NCBI GenBank assembly: GCA_947034885.2
Contig: OX344757.2
Coordinates: 22,004,001-22,068,000 of the forward strand
DNA from: Thuidium tamariscinum
Lineage: Eukaryota; Streptophyta; Bryopsida; Hypnales; Thuidiaceae
Length of the DNA: 64,000 nt
Direction: 5' to 3'
A program made the position numbers and the translations under genes. Below are positions 11,801 through 23,939 of the stretch, piece by piece. The notes under the pieces were generated by a model. It did not search any database. It saw nothing but the letters and a program-made list of their open reading frames with translations, and was not told the DNA's origin. Every line of letters starts with the position of its first letter. Position 1 is the stretch's first letter.

Positions 11801-12830
11801 AACTTATGACAACATATAGCATTCCATAACATCACATAAGAGCATGATTTTGCAATTGACCACATTAGAAGAGATTTGAGGCCTTAACCCCAAAGTGACA
11901 TTCAATTTTCAGGGTTCAAAAACATCATTGCTTTTGAAGCCTTATGGATTTGAATGTCTTCATGTTATTCAAATCTCAACCGTACAATCTTGTAATTTAC
12001 ATGTTGTAGATGACATGTACAAAATCTGAAGTCATTTGATCGCATAGATTGCAAGATCATAATGTTTTAATGTTGAAAATGGATGCTGAAATTTTCCCAA
12101 AAACACATGTGGATGTGAAATTTGATTTCTAAACCTACTCAAATGAAAAAACTTTATACTACAAAATGATTCAAAACTAGTATACAAACACATTGGTGGA
12201 AAAAAATTCATTCAATTGACTCATTGTGTCTACAAAACGCCTTTGAAATGTTAAAAATCAGCAAGAAAAATTGCAAAAAACACATCTAAAGTAGAACCTC
12301 CTTCTACTAAAATGCTTTTCAGTCACTCATTAATTCTTGGATTAGCATGAAATTTCAGCCACACAAACAAGACTATTATGCGCAACTTTTCCAAAAAGAA
12401 TTATTGAAAATGGCCTTTGTATGAAGAAGAAACAAGCCGCCAAAGTTCATTGTACTTAAATAATGGCAGGATGTTGAACTTTGAATCCCTCCAAAACATT
12501 CAAAACAACTTGGATTGATATGAAAATTTTATCACAATAATTAGACTTCAAGGGGAACAAAAAACATCAAATTTTACTGAAAGCAAACATTAGATGAAGT
12601 AGATACAAGCCCCCAAAGTTGCAGCCCTAAAATGCAGTTTGGTGAAATCAAATTGAGCTGTAAAGTTCGATTGGCCACCAAAATTTCATTATAACTTGGA
12701 TTGATTTGAAAATTTTACCACACAAACTAGAAGAGATTGCGCAACGTTTCCAACAAGTTCCATTGAACTTGGACCTTGGATGCAAAAGTTACGGCATTTT
12801 GAATTGGACTTGAAACTCTGTGAGGACACT
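8869..12830. repeat. Long diverged foldback (inverted repeat) about 4 kb
   Basis: The left arm (8869-8975 and 9640-10500) is the reverse complement of the right arm (11890-12830) over many blocks, for example CAACTTTGGGGGCTTRTATCT and AATCCAAGTTGTTT. A stretch at about 8976-9640 has no partner and may be an insertion. The arms are visibly diverged, so the structure is old. Frames in the arms are short and broken. The loop (about 10500-11890) holds no recognised gene. It contains several diverged copies of a CATAACTTTRTARTTGA motif near 11370, 11455 and 11850. Confidence 0.7.
11540..11790. repeat. Dispersed repeat, uninterrupted copy of the 59565-60330 repeat
   Basis: Blocks such as CATTCATCCATATATT and TTTCATCCAARAYTTTACTATT are shared with 59565-60330. 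That copy carries a 571-bp insertion between 59617 and 60189 which is absent here. The TA at 11601-11602 marks the equivalent empty site. No coding capacity. Confidence 0.75.
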
Positions 12831-12847
12831 TTTTGTCCTCTTTGTCA

Positions 12848-13115
12848 TTTTAGGGTTAAAGAGACTGGGAGTTCCTAAATTGTGGGAATACATAAATTGT
12901 TGCAGGAATGCAAAAATGCAAGAATCTGACATGGTCACGATTGTGCCATGTCATTAAATTTATTTTTTTTGAAAAAAAATTGGATTCTTTTAGCATTTGA
13001 GGACAAAAAAAATATTTATTTATTTATTTTTTATAATTGTTGGCATGACAACAACTAATAGTTTCAAGAACAAACCTCAAACAGCCCTTTGGAGACATCA
13101 TATCTCATCTAATGC
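12848..13115. mobile_element. MITE-like element, family A, reversed diverged copy 1
   Basis: Reverse orientation relative to 23339-23604. Shared blocks include GTTGCAGGAATG, AATCTGACATGG...GTGCCAYGTCATT and ACAGCCCTTTGGAG, ending TCTCATCTAATG. The other terminus is degraded. No open frame. Confidence 0.65.
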
Positions 13116-14202
13116 TTTGATGATATGCTTATGGTTTCAAAACAAAAAGACCAATTTGAATTTCAAAATATTGAAGGGGAAAAAAACAAAGATTTAAAAT
13201 ACATGGTATTGGGATTCTTTTTTTTAAACAACACACTATAGAAATTTGAATATCATTCATGTGAATTGAAACTTAGCTAATGATGTGCATACATTATGAA
13301 TGAAGTTGTAAACTAAAAATGGGAAAAACAAAACAAAACATTGTTCACTATCTAAATACGTATACTCATTAAACAAACCAAAAAAACCTTGTCATCTTTA
13401 ATCTAAGCAATTAGCCAAATAATTAAGCTATAAAGCTCTTAATTTGAATTGTAAACCGGATTAGACCATTGCAACTAAACTCAAATTTTATTAATGTCCT
13501 TTTTTCACAAATGAAAGCATATATCTTCTATAATACAAATTAGACACCTTGTCCTTTCTAGATTAACATCTAGATTTTGTGTTTGTATTAGGCAATCTAT
13601 CAATACATTGAATATTCATAATTCATACATAAGTGTAGATTTCTTAGGTGTACCAAAAATCTCCTTACAAATTGCTTGCAAGATTTTTTTTAAAAATTAG
13701 CTAAATTAAGAATAGAAAATATATTCATAATCGCTAAAGTTCCATTGTCACCTTAGGGAACAAATTAAAGCTTAGGTAAATTCTTATGAAGGGATATAAC
13801 AATTACCTTTGTCCTAAACTTTAGACATGGCTTGGAAATTAATAAACATCATCGTGATTGGTTTAGGGTCTTCATAAATAATAAAGCATACAAGATTATA
13901 ATGAAGTTTATTTATTTTATTTTTACCATAGCCTTGCCAAAAAATTTGAAACTTTCAAAAAAAATATTATAAGTCTTGTGGCTTTGTGAGGATTATCTAG
14001 AGGTGGGTTCAATGTCTTGTAGATCACTACTATATCTCAAATGTATTTGCAGAATTAGTATATAGATGGAATCATTAAAGTCTAAAGGTTATAGAAATGA
14101 AAGCACTTTGTGATTAAAGTGGTGTCTATTTTGAATTTGTTTGTGCATGATACTCGCTTCAATTTGGAAGTATATGGTGCTTAAATGTACATGATGCTTA
14201 AA
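13116..14202. other. AT-rich intergenic, no gene seen
   Basis: No gene, terminal repeat or strong internal repeat was recognised. At 14178-14207 a short direct repeat (TGCTTAAATGTACA twice) precedes the foldback element that starts at 14203. Confidence 0.4.
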
Positions 14203-15590
14203 TGTACATTGGGGTCCCAATCAAAATGGTGTTTTCGAAATCACAATGAAGGAAATTTCAGTGTAGCCAACTTTGAGAGCCTCTTGAGAGCTCAAAAATT
14301 GGTATTTTATCACGAAATTTTTACCACATAATCATCTTCATGTTAATGACACATGTACCAAATTTAAAGGCCAAAAGATTCACCATAAAAAATTTATTCA
14401 AAATCTACTAGCATGGATAGTGGTGAGAAACATTTCACTACTTTCAACTTTGACACCCTCCCAAGGATTGAGGTTCTTTTTTTGCCATGAAATTTTTGTC
14501 ATGAAACAATTTCTATGTTTTTAATATATGTAAAAAATTTCAATGTAAGAAAATAAATTCAAAAAAAGATATTTGAAATCTCCCAATAGGTGTACTTGTG
14601 AGAAAATTTTCTTAATTGCCAACTTTGACACCCTCCTAAGGGCTGAAAAATTGGTTTCTTTTTTTGTGAAGTCATCTCTATGTTGATAACATGTGTTCTA
14701 AATTTCAAGTTCAAATGAATTACCAAAAAAAAGATATCTAAAATCTCCCAACATGTATAGTTGTGAGAAATGTTTTACTATTGCCAACTTTGACACGCTT
14801 CCAAGGGCTGCATTTTAAATTTGTCTATTTAACATGAAATTTACTGCATAAGATCACCTCTATGTAAGTAATATATTTTCCAAATTTCAAGTTTAAAAGG
14901 CTTACCCAAAAAAAGATATTCAAAATCTCTCAACATGTGTAGTTGTGAGGTTGAGTTCTTACATCCACGTCAAACTTTGCTTCACAAAATAACACTATAC
15001 TAAGGGCTCAAAAATTCCTCTTCACAACTACATATTGATTTTAGATATCTTTTTTTTGGTAATTCATTTGAACTTGAAATTTAGAACACATGTTATAAAC
15101 ATAGAGATGAATTCACAAAAAAAATTCATGGTAAGAAACCAAATTTTCAGCCCTTAGGAGGGTGTCAAAGTTGGCAATTAAGAAAATTTTCTCACAACTA
15201 CACCTATTAGGAGATTTCACATATCTTTTTTTGAATTTATTTTCTTACATTGAAATTTTTTACATATATTAAAAACATAGAAATTGTTTCATGACAAAAA
15301 TTTCATGGCAAAAAAAGAACCTCAATCCTTGGGAGGGTGTCAAAGTTGAAAGTAGTAAAATGTTTCTCACCACTATCCATGCTAGTAGATTTTGAATAAC
15401 TTTTTAATGGTGAATTTTTTAGCCTTGAGATTTGATGCACGTGTCATTAACATGAAGATGATTATGTGGTAAAAATTTCGTGATAAAATACCAATTTTTG
15501 AGCTCTCAGGGGGCTCTCAAAGTTGGATGCACTAAAATTTCCTTCACTGCGATTTCGAAAACACTATTTTGATTGGAATCCCACTGTACA
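14203..15590. mobile_element. Foldback element with tandem ~170-bp units in its arms
   Basis: The ends are inverted: TGTACATTGGGGTCCCAATC at 14203 and, reversed, TGTACAGTGGGATTCCAATC ending at 15590. The two arms (about 14203-14660 and 15130-15590) match base for base over long runs, by eye above 90 percent. Within the left arm and loop a unit recurs at 14265, 14443, 14618, 14783 and weakly 14968, keyed by CAACTTTGACACCCTCC or a variant, with a period of 165-185 bp. The right arm mirrors these units. No coding frame. Total length is about 1.39 kb. Target duplication is not clear. Confidence 0.85.
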
Positions 15591-17446
15591 TAACTTAGTG
15601 TTTGCAAGTGCTTCATGTTTGAAACTAAATTCTAAATTTCTTTTCTCTTGTTTTGTACAACATTTTATCAATGAGAAATTTTTAATGAGAAATTTCATTG
15701 CAAAATCCATAGAGTGTCTAAGAAAAATTTGTTGTTGTTATATATTTATAGTGAATATAGGATAGACAAAAAATAGTGCAAGATTTTTTTGAAATGGAAC
15801 ATAAGCTATGAAATAATGAGAATTTAGAAATTTAGGTGAATGTAGCCTACATAAAAATTACATAAAATTTAGGAAAATCCAAAAAAATATTTTATATCAT
15901 GCACCCTCCAAATTGAACCTTTTGGCAACATAGTAAAATTCATTAGCTTTTTCAATTTTGATTTTAGTTGGGGCTCAAGAGTAGAATTTATGTCATCTTC
16001 AGCACAAATTTCAACTTGTTAGGTTGCAAAAAAATGTAAAAACTTTAAAATGAAATTTTACAAAAAAATTCTTGCAGATTTTTTTCTACATGAAAGTTTT
16101 ATTCATTTCATTTAAAATATTGATATGACATAACAACGTTTTTTGTTTTACAAATAGTCATTGGGTTAATGTTGAAAAAATATCTTATTTTTTAAACTCA
16201 ATTTTTCAAACTAAGAAAATGTCCTACAAGGTATAGTATGCTTTCTAGAACAATTTTGTAGTTGAAATTAGTCAATTTCAATTCCATACAAGAGATATTT
16301 GACAATTTAGTTTCTCCTTCTATATTTATTTTTAAATATAAAGAATAAAAATCAAGGATTTTATTTCTGAATTTCTTATACTGGAATTTCAATTTAATTC
16401 TTTGACATTACAAATTTATTTCATATTCAAAATTTGCAATGCAAAATAATTTTGTTGAGACAATTCAAAGTCTTATAATCTCATCATACACAATAGAAAA
16501 AACATCATTATTTTAAACACAAATATCTTGGAATCTTTGAGGTCAAAGTCCTACAAATTTCTCTTCTAAAGTAGCCAACCTATTTCCAATCATTTAAGTA
16601 ATTATGCATAGTTAGAGTGAAATTTTTTTATTGCAAAATTTTTCCCATGTCCAAAATAGAGTTTGAAAGGGTAGCATATTTTTCTAGAATTTATTACACA
16701 AAGTGTAATTACTATGAATTTTTTAGTAAAAGATTCTTCTTGACCTATAATGGTAATATAGACCTTACTATTTATAACCACAAGTTGATTGCAAAATCGA
16801 CCAAGGGTTGATTGCAATTATGAAAGCCTTACAACCAATTGTAATGTGCCACAATTGCTCTGGGAGCTACACCACAACTTCACATAAAAGAAATAGCCTA
16901 TAGATTGGAAAGGAAGGGGGGGTCAAAAATGGGTTGGCTACCTTATACATTCTCACACTAGCCTAGTCCAAGATCCTACAGTTAAATATGAAAAAAAATT
17001 AAATTAAATTATTTTTCTCTTTAAAATAAATAAAATTGGTTATTAATGTCTTTTGATGAAAGAAAGATTTACAACTTTAGGGATTAAAGTGTCAAAATTA
17101 GATGTAATGAATTCCTAAGCATATAATAGACATGAATTTTGTGATTTATCCTTTGTAGCTAGTGGATATTTTCATAATGAGGTTGTTTATCATCACTTTG
17201 ACAACTAATTATTATACCTAGGGTTCAAAAGATAGACTACAAACATGAAATTAAATTGCCAATTTATTTAAGTATATTTTCCTAAAGTAAAAAGGAAATC
17301 CAACTATAAAATTGTGTTATGAAAAATATACTTTTATGCATATGCTAGAGAAAAATTGCAATATGACAAGTTTTCTTTCAATTGAATTGGTTTAGAATAG
17401 TTGATAAATTTTTCTATGCCAGCTTGTTTTAGGGTGTGAATCTATG
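15591..17446. other. AT-rich intergenic, no gene seen
   Basis: No gene or bounded element recognised. Frames around 15523-15765, 16198-16392 and 16602-16817 are short, low in complexity and overlap on both strands. Confidence 0.4.
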
Positions 17447-18104
17447 TTAACCCCTAAATGCCCAAGTCTTGTTTTGAGCTTCTTGGAATTTGCTCTAAGT
17501 TGACCAAAATGCCAATATTTTGATAAGTTGTATCAATTTTTTTAAATTGTAACCGAACAAATTCAAACTAGACAAAATGTTAGAGATTGCATAAGAAAAG
17601 AAAATAAGATAATACCACTTATGGAGTGAAAGATTATAATATTTGCCCATGAGGGTGTTAAAATTGCAAAAGTGATGTCAAGTCTTTCTATCCTCTTTTC
17701 GCAAGTCAAATTTGAAAAGTTGGTGACCAAAAGTATATGAGGTTAAAGGACCTTAACATGCATAACTCCAATCAATTTATAACTTCTTAAAATCTACTCT
17801 ATAATTTTTGTAAATGAATTTTGAATGCGATTTGTTCTCCAAGATCTAGTGTATTTGAGGCTCATTTTCAATAGCTCTCAACACTATGAAAAAGTCAAGA
17901 TTGCAATGGGTATCCTTGCACAAAATCTTGAATAGAAAATCACCATCATTCATTTTCCATATTAGATTTTTAGAACTGGAACTAGACTTCTAAAAGAACT
18001 TTTCAAAAATATAAACTACTAAAACTAGCAACTTGGTTAGGTTTTCTTTAACTTCAAAGTTTTGCAAACACCAAATTTTGATGCCTTGGGCATTTAGGGG
18101 TTAA
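17447..18104. mobile_element. TTAA-flanked element, family F, complete copy
   Basis: The ends are TTAACCCCTAAATGCCCAAG and its reverse at 18104 (CTTGGGCATTTAGGGGTTAA), with TTAA at both edges (17447-17450, 18101-18104). The core is about 650 bp with no coding frame. Related copies are at 35795-36679 (interrupted) and 60785-61275 (truncated), sharing GAATTTGCTCTAARTTGA, GAGGCTCATTTTCAA and AGTCAAGATTGCAATGG. The TTAA target and CCC...GGG ends are those of piggyBac-type elements. A TA target (Tc1/mariner type) cannot be excluded. Confidence 0.8.
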
Positions 18105-20405
18105 ACTAAGTTCTATGACTCCTCTCATAATTTTTCCCGAACTTTTCGTATACTCACAAGTACAATGCAAAGCATACAATAAAGGTTTAAATATTGTAAA
18201 AAGAGACATGATTTTTTTTCTGAAAAGTCGTCATTTACATGCCATTGGTGTATAAAAAGTCTATAAAAAAGAGATACAAAGCATGTAGAATATCTCACAA
18301 TCCAAATCTTGGTTTTCATTGTTTCATTTTTTTTAATCAAAGATAAATAACTTTGAAATATATTTGCAATTACAAAGTGATTTATTATGAAAATAATTGT
18401 TCATTGAGATTATGTGAGATATGTGTATAGCTTGTGCAATTGCAAGAGTTATTCTATGTAAAAATACCAAGAATAATATTAGTGACTAAATTTTACTTCT
18501 AAACAATTGTTGTCCCCTTAGAAGACAAAATGGATTTTAGGCAAGTTCCTGTGACTTCAATTTTTGGTGAAATTTTTTGAAACTCTATATTAGGCTAAAA
18601 AATAAAAAACTAATTATCTTTGTGCAAATAAAATTTTTATTTCAATTGGTGCCTGGAAGCAAAAGTTATTATACAAAAGATCAAGAACTAAACTTAGTAC
18701 GCAAACAAAAAATTTACAAAAGACAAAATAAAATTTTAACTTCTTTTTTCTAAAAGCATATATTTTTGTTTACATTTGAAGCTTTTATTCATTCTATTCG
18801 GACTAGTAATGAGAAAGTTATAAACAAATTGTTTTTTGGGTAGTTTTAGCATCTTGTTGAAAAAATAACTTAGATTGCTTATATTTTTCAATCTAGACAG
18901 TCAAACTTCATGAAATTCTTACCACATGATTTCAAACAAGTTAAGTACAAGATCATTTAGATATATTCTAATTTTTATTCTTTTTGGTTTTCATAGATGA
19001 ATGCAATGGAAATGGCAATTTTGAGTGTTTTTGACAAAAAATTGGCCTCAATCCCTTAGAGGTTAAAAAACATTTAAGAATTGAATATGAAATTTGAATT
19101 TTAGATGTAATGAAGACTTGTCTACTTGTCAAGTTAGGACTTGGATTTATAAATCTTTCAAAATATATGATTGTTCAAAATACATGATTGTATAGAGGTA
19201 CATGTATGTGTCTATACATTTTTACAATTAAAAAAACTAAAGGAGATTATAAAAGAAATCTATTCAAGAAGAAACGAAGTGAAGACATGTAGTTGCATTA
19301 GTAGGGATTTAAAGGCAAGAGAAGTCCATTTTGGGGCTGTTTCCAGCATGTTCCCTATGTTGTCAAAAAACTGCAAACCAACCCTATTGGCGAAACTTTT
19401 GAAATTTTTGAAAAAAAAGAATTAAATTTCTTTTTCCAAAAATTATGAGAAGTGTCGAGAAAGCTAAAACTGAATAAAAATTATTCCAAAAATAATATTT
19501 GAAAAATAATTTATTCATTAAAAAATTTGACGTGGCACTCTCTCGACCACATTAGAATGCTGATGTGGCACATCTCCACAATCCAGGAACTCAAAAAAAC
19601 TTGTGATTTCCCAATGACCTTGAATCCCTTCTAATGCATTTTGCCACAAAACATGGTCATATAAACATTTATAATTATACACCTTTCTATAAAATGTGGT
19701 ATTTCAAAGCCAAATAATGTTATTTAAAAAATATATATATATCCATAATATTATTATGAATTTCCATGTCTTCTGTTTTTCAGCCTTTGATTTTGATCCT
19801 AAACCATTTATAAGTGCATGCTTTTATTTCAATTTTGTAAAAAAGTATCATATACTCTAAACAACAATGAACACTACAAATCATTAAAAAAATATGTAGG
19901 GTAGTGTAGTACATATGTAAATTGTCATTTTAGAGCAATTTAAAGAAAATTTTACTAAATCAATTGACCTTCACTTCTAAAAATTTTCCCTCAAACATTT
20001 TCCTACTAAATTAGAGTCTTTTAAATTTTTTTATTTCAAAGCTTAAAATAGGCTTGGTGAAAACATTACAGTCTTCAAGATACATCATCCAATGATTACA
20101 AAAAAATTGATAATCATTGCATCCCTATGATTCTTCTATTTCATATACAAGCAACGATGTGTTTATTTAGAACAATAAGTTGTAAATGTCATCACAATCT
20201 TTTGAAAAGAAACAATTTGCCTACCCTCCAAATGATTAAAATGAACTTAGGCCCCTTTATAACATGATTTTTTAACACCCCTCTAATATTAGGTACACAT
20301 TGATATTTTGACATATATACATATATAGGGATATATGTATGATATACAAATATGGCAAAAGGGTACAATATACAAATATAACATATGGATATGGATGCAT
20401 ATATT
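18105..20405. other. AT-rich repeat-bearing intergenic stretch
   Basis: No gene seen. At 18510 (TTGTCCCCTTAGAAGACAAAAT) and 19068 (reversed TTAACCTCTAAGGGATTGAG) there may be the worn ends of another CCC-ended element. A diverged family A copy lies at about 19316-19650, recognised by GGGGCTGTTTCCAGC, TGACGTGGCACTCTCTCG and CAATCCAGGAAC. The rest is unassigned. Confidence 0.45.
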
Positions 20406-21835
20406 CACTAGAAGAAAATTCTTCTATTCATGCCAAAAACTACGTTAAACTTGTAAAATCTGCGTTTTACTTAATAAGGACTGCATAGTGACTACGTTGC
20501 ATTCAATAGAAACGTGTGGAGTGGATTGTGTTGAGTTATCCCTTCATAATGTAAAATTCTGCGTTTCAACGTTTCAACACAAATTTGAACAACCCAAACG
20601 CAAAATTGAACAAGTAAAATGCAGAATTTTGTGTTAGAATGAAAAATTCTGCTTAAGGGTGATTGCATGAAACACTTGTACTGCTGGGTTGCATCATGTT
20701 TTGTGGTGACTAGTTTTTTAGCCATAACTTTTGTTTTTTAGCTCCAAATGATTCAAATTTTTTTAAATGGGTACTCATAACTATTATACATCATTCAAAA
20801 TTTTTGAGGATTTAAAAAAAATATTTTACTATTTTTAAATAGCCCCCGATTTTCTGTCACACATTCCAATTTAGGGGTTTTTAGTACTATTTAGAACCCA
20901 AAAAAATGAATTTTGAGCTGAAATTTTGAGAGGATGTTTTCTTAGTAGAATTATAGCTAATCTCAAAAGGAATTTCAAAAATAGTCATTTTCATGTGGTG
21001 TAGAAGTCTACAAAGAGACCTTTTCTCTGCTTGCTTTTTGAAACGTGTAAAACATTTTATTGGTGATTTTATTGGTCAAGCCTTATCACCAAAAAGCCTT
21101 CTCAAATGGCCAATTTTTATTTTTATTTTAAAAAATGTTTTTTATTAATTAAAACATTGAAGTATGTATTTTCTTCACCGGAATTCTATGTGTTCTATGT
21201 CCAAAATTCTAGTGAAGAAAAATACAACTTTAACATTTTAATTTGTAAAAAATAGAAAAAACAAATTTAATAAAATTTAAAAATTGTCCATTTGAGAAGA
21301 CTTTTTGGTGATAAGGCTTGATCAAGAAAATCACCAAAAGAATGTTTTATATGTTTCAAAAAGCAAGTAGAAAGAAGGTCTCTTTGTGGACTTCTACACA
21401 TCAAAAAAATGACTATTTTTAAAATTCCTTTGGAGATAAGCTATAAGTCTACTAATAGAATATCCACTCAAATATTCAGCTCAAAATTCGGTTTTTTGGG
21501 TTCTAAATAGTACTAAAAACCCCACAATGTCAAAGTGTGACAAATTAACAAAATTGAATTTTAAATATCAAATGATTGTTTTAAATTTGTAAAAAATAAG
21601 GATAATAATGTGAGTCAAGATATCTAGGAAGTGTTTTTATTTATTTTGGGCACTTAGTTTTTTATTCAAAAGTTAGAGCCATCTTAAAGCGGTCAACCCA
21701 AAAAAATGCAACAAATAGTACAGGTGTTTCGTGCATTCACCCTTAACAAAGGGAGACTTCAACACAATTCACTCCATATGTTTCTGTTGACTACAACACA
21801 ATTTTTGTCAAATACAACGTAGTTTTCTTCTAGTG
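20406..21835. mobile_element. Non-autonomous CACTA element with 3-bp target duplication
   Basis: The element starts CACTAGAAGAAAA and ends TTTTCTTCTAGTG, the classic terminus of plant CACTA (En/Spm) elements. ATT flanks it at 20403-20405 and 21836-21838, the expected 3-bp duplication. Subterminal regions carry repeated short motifs (ACTACGTT, CTGCGTTT), as seen where CACTA transposase accessory proteins bind. No transposase is encoded. Most of the interior (about 20655-21745) is a second inverted-repeat element of the family found at 50667-52320. Confidence 0.9.
20655..21745. mobile_element. Foldback element nested in the CACTA element
   Basis: The ends are AAGGGTGATTGCATGAAACA and its reverse (GTGTTTCGTGCATTCACCCTT). 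The two halves pair for about 500 bp each around a centre near 21200. Shared blocks with 50667-51403 include GCCATAACTT, TTAGGGGTTTTTAGT and GTGATTTT. It supplies almost the whole cargo of the surrounding CACTA element. Confidence 0.75.
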
Positions 21836-21989
21836 ATTGACATCTAAACATCTATATTTCATGTATATAGATACAATATATGGTCTCATATTCTATATCA
21901 ATTATTATCATATACATAGTTGAAAAAAATACATAGTTTAAGAGAGAATGAAAATTGAATATAATATTTTTTGTTCTAATTCAAGAAAA

Positions 21990-22030
21990 ATGAATATATA
22001 TATATATATATACACATACACACACATATT
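21990..22030. repeat. TA/CA microsatellite
   Basis: A run of alternating TA followed by CA repeats. Similar TA runs occur near 19722 and 27268. Simple sequence with no other signal. Confidence 0.8.
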
Positions 22031-23100
22031 TGAATTTGTCATTCAATCTTGAAGTTCTTTTGTATTCAAAGGCCAAAACTTATTTCAAAATATTAGTCTA
22101 AAAAACAAGGTTAAAATTTTCACCTATATTTACATTTTAACAAATCCAATTATAAGTTCTTTTGATTGATTTGTAAGAGTATATCTTCTTAAAGTTTTAA
22201 GAATGAAAAACCTTACCAATTGCAAAATCATGATTTTTGGATTTCAATTATAAATAATTCAATGCTTGCCAAATGGCTAGATTTCATCTTTCAAAATTTT
22301 TACCTAGAAATATGTAGATTATATAATTTGCAACCCTACATAAAACGTTGAAGAAATAAGTTGGAAGTATATAAAATAAATTTAACAAAAAATAGTTCAT
22401 ATTCATCCTAAAAAAATACTCAATAGAAAAAAACAGAGAATAATTTAAAATACTAAATTTTTGAGAAATGAGTTAGGGAATGATATACACCTATTTTAAT
22501 AGCTGTAATAAAAAAGTACATCCTAAAATATTCATTTTTCCAAAATATTGAGAATTGAGTTGAATAAAAACTTCAAAACTTCTTTTAGAATAGAAAGTCC
22601 ATAATTGCTCGCAATCCAAAAACTCCTCATAACTTTCATCTTCCTAAATAAAAATGGAATGATTTAAAGTTTTCCATATGTCTATAAATCTAGACATACA
22701 ATTTCAAAATTTCATTCCTTTAAAAAGTGAATTATTGGAGAGGTGCTTGAATTGTATGGGCTCCGATGTAGTCAAAAGTAATGAAAATAGTAACACTATA
22801 TATCTATTCCTTGACCACATGTTGCATGAAAATTTCAAAGAAAAAAAATTGAAAATTTTGTTCATAAATGGATGATAAAAAATGCTACTTAGTCCTTTAG
22901 GGGTTAAAGCTATTCTTTAACCACATATTGTGTGAAAATCTTGAAGAAAGAATAAATAAAAGTCCTTTTTTAAACAAATGACCTAAAATGCTATATTGTC
23001 AAAAAATGAAAATCTCACTTGTAAATAGATGACCTAAAATGCTATGTTGTTAAGAAAATGAAAATTCTAGTTGTAAATGGATGACCCAAAATGCAATCAA
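22031..23100. other. AT-rich intergenic, no gene seen
   Basis: No gene recognised. At 22890-22910 the sequence TCCTTTAGGGGTTAAAG looks like the right end of a TTAA/CCC element whose left end I could not find. A GATGACCYAAAATGC motif recurs about three times at 22975-23095 with a spacing of roughly 60 bp. Confidence 0.4.
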
Positions 23101-23106
23101 AGTGAA

Positions 23107-23335
23107 CTGGGCCCCTCGCTCAGCTACTTTGAGTAATTTCAGGGGTACAAGTAAAACAAAAAGTCCCCTATTTTGTGCTTAATTAATTTACCTTGTCCAT
23201 TCATCTTAGTTGATTTGGGACCTCTAATTACAAATATGAATTCAGAGTTTATTAAAAAAATTATTTGCAAAAAATAAAAAACTCCAACTTTTTTCCAAGC
23301 TTCTAAGGAGGGGGTCAGTTGACTCCAATCCAAAA
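23107..23335. mobile_element. MITE-like element, family B, copy 1
   Basis: Inverted ends are AGTGAACTGGGCCCCTCGCT and, reversed from 23335, GAGTCAACTGACCCCCTCCT. The interior block, with AAAAGTCCCCTATTTTGTGC and AAATATGAATTCAGA, is shared with copies at 36407-36650 and 41236-41464. Non-coding. It ends just before the family A element that starts at 23339. Confidence 0.7.
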
Positions 23336-23338
23336 TCA

Positions 23339-23604
23339 TTAGATGAAATCTAAGGCCTCCAAAGGGCTGTTTTAGGTGTATTTCTGAAACAGTTCCCGAA
23401 ACTACTGACTGCTATTAGGCTGCCATTTTTTTAAAATTTGAAAAAAAAATTGGGTCCTAAAATGTAAAAAGATGTTCAAAATTTTACTTTTTTTGAATGA
23501 CGTGGCACTACCTTGGCCATGTCAGATTCCTGCAATTCCTATACTTTATCCGTTCCCAAACTATGGGTACTTGCAATCTCTTAGAACCCTCAAATTTCAT
23601 CTAA
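23339..23604. mobile_element. MITE-like element, family A, copy 3
   Basis: Inverted ends are TTAGATGAAATCTAAGG and CCCTCAAATTTCATCTAA. The interior contains CAGTTCCCGAAACTACTG-like sequence, GACGTGGCACTACCTTGGCC and a TTCCTGCAATTCC block, common to all copies. A TA target is consistent with the flanks. About 265 bp, non-coding. Confidence 0.8.
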
Positions 23605-23669
23605 TGGCTATATTGCTAAAAAGAATGTTACTTGGTCCTTCTAACACGGGTTAAGTTAAGTTGTTGTTT

Positions 23670-23899
23670 TTAACCCTTGAACAACGCCATAGACGTTTGG
23701 CGTCCATTAAATGACAAAGAATCTTTCCTTGCAGGACAGAAATGCAACTTTTCATCCTCGATATTGGGGGTGGAAAGGGAAGATCTTCTACAGTACTTTG
23801 ACTTCCAATGCATATATTTGGCTTTTTCAAAGTAGGTGATGTCACACGGTATCAAAGTGCATGATTTCCATGGCCACCGGTCCGTCCTTCAAGGATTAA
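23670..23899. mobile_element. TTAA-flanked MITE, family K, copy 1
   Basis: The ends are TTAACCCTTGAACAACG and, reversed from 23899, TTAATCCTTGAAGGACG, with TTAA at both edges. The core is about 222 bp and matches 24777-25006 closely (CATCCTCGATATTRGGGGTG, GACTTCCAATG). Non-coding. The end pattern fits a piggyBac-type MITE. Confidence 0.8.
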
Positions 23900-23939
23900 A
23901 GTATCAAGGTCACTACTTGGTGCGGAGTACCACAAATAT

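Noticed and set aside
20492..20725. 77-codon minus-strand frame in the CACTA element as a transposase remnant
   Set aside because: It follows subterminal repeats and the foldback arm; no transposase motif is present.
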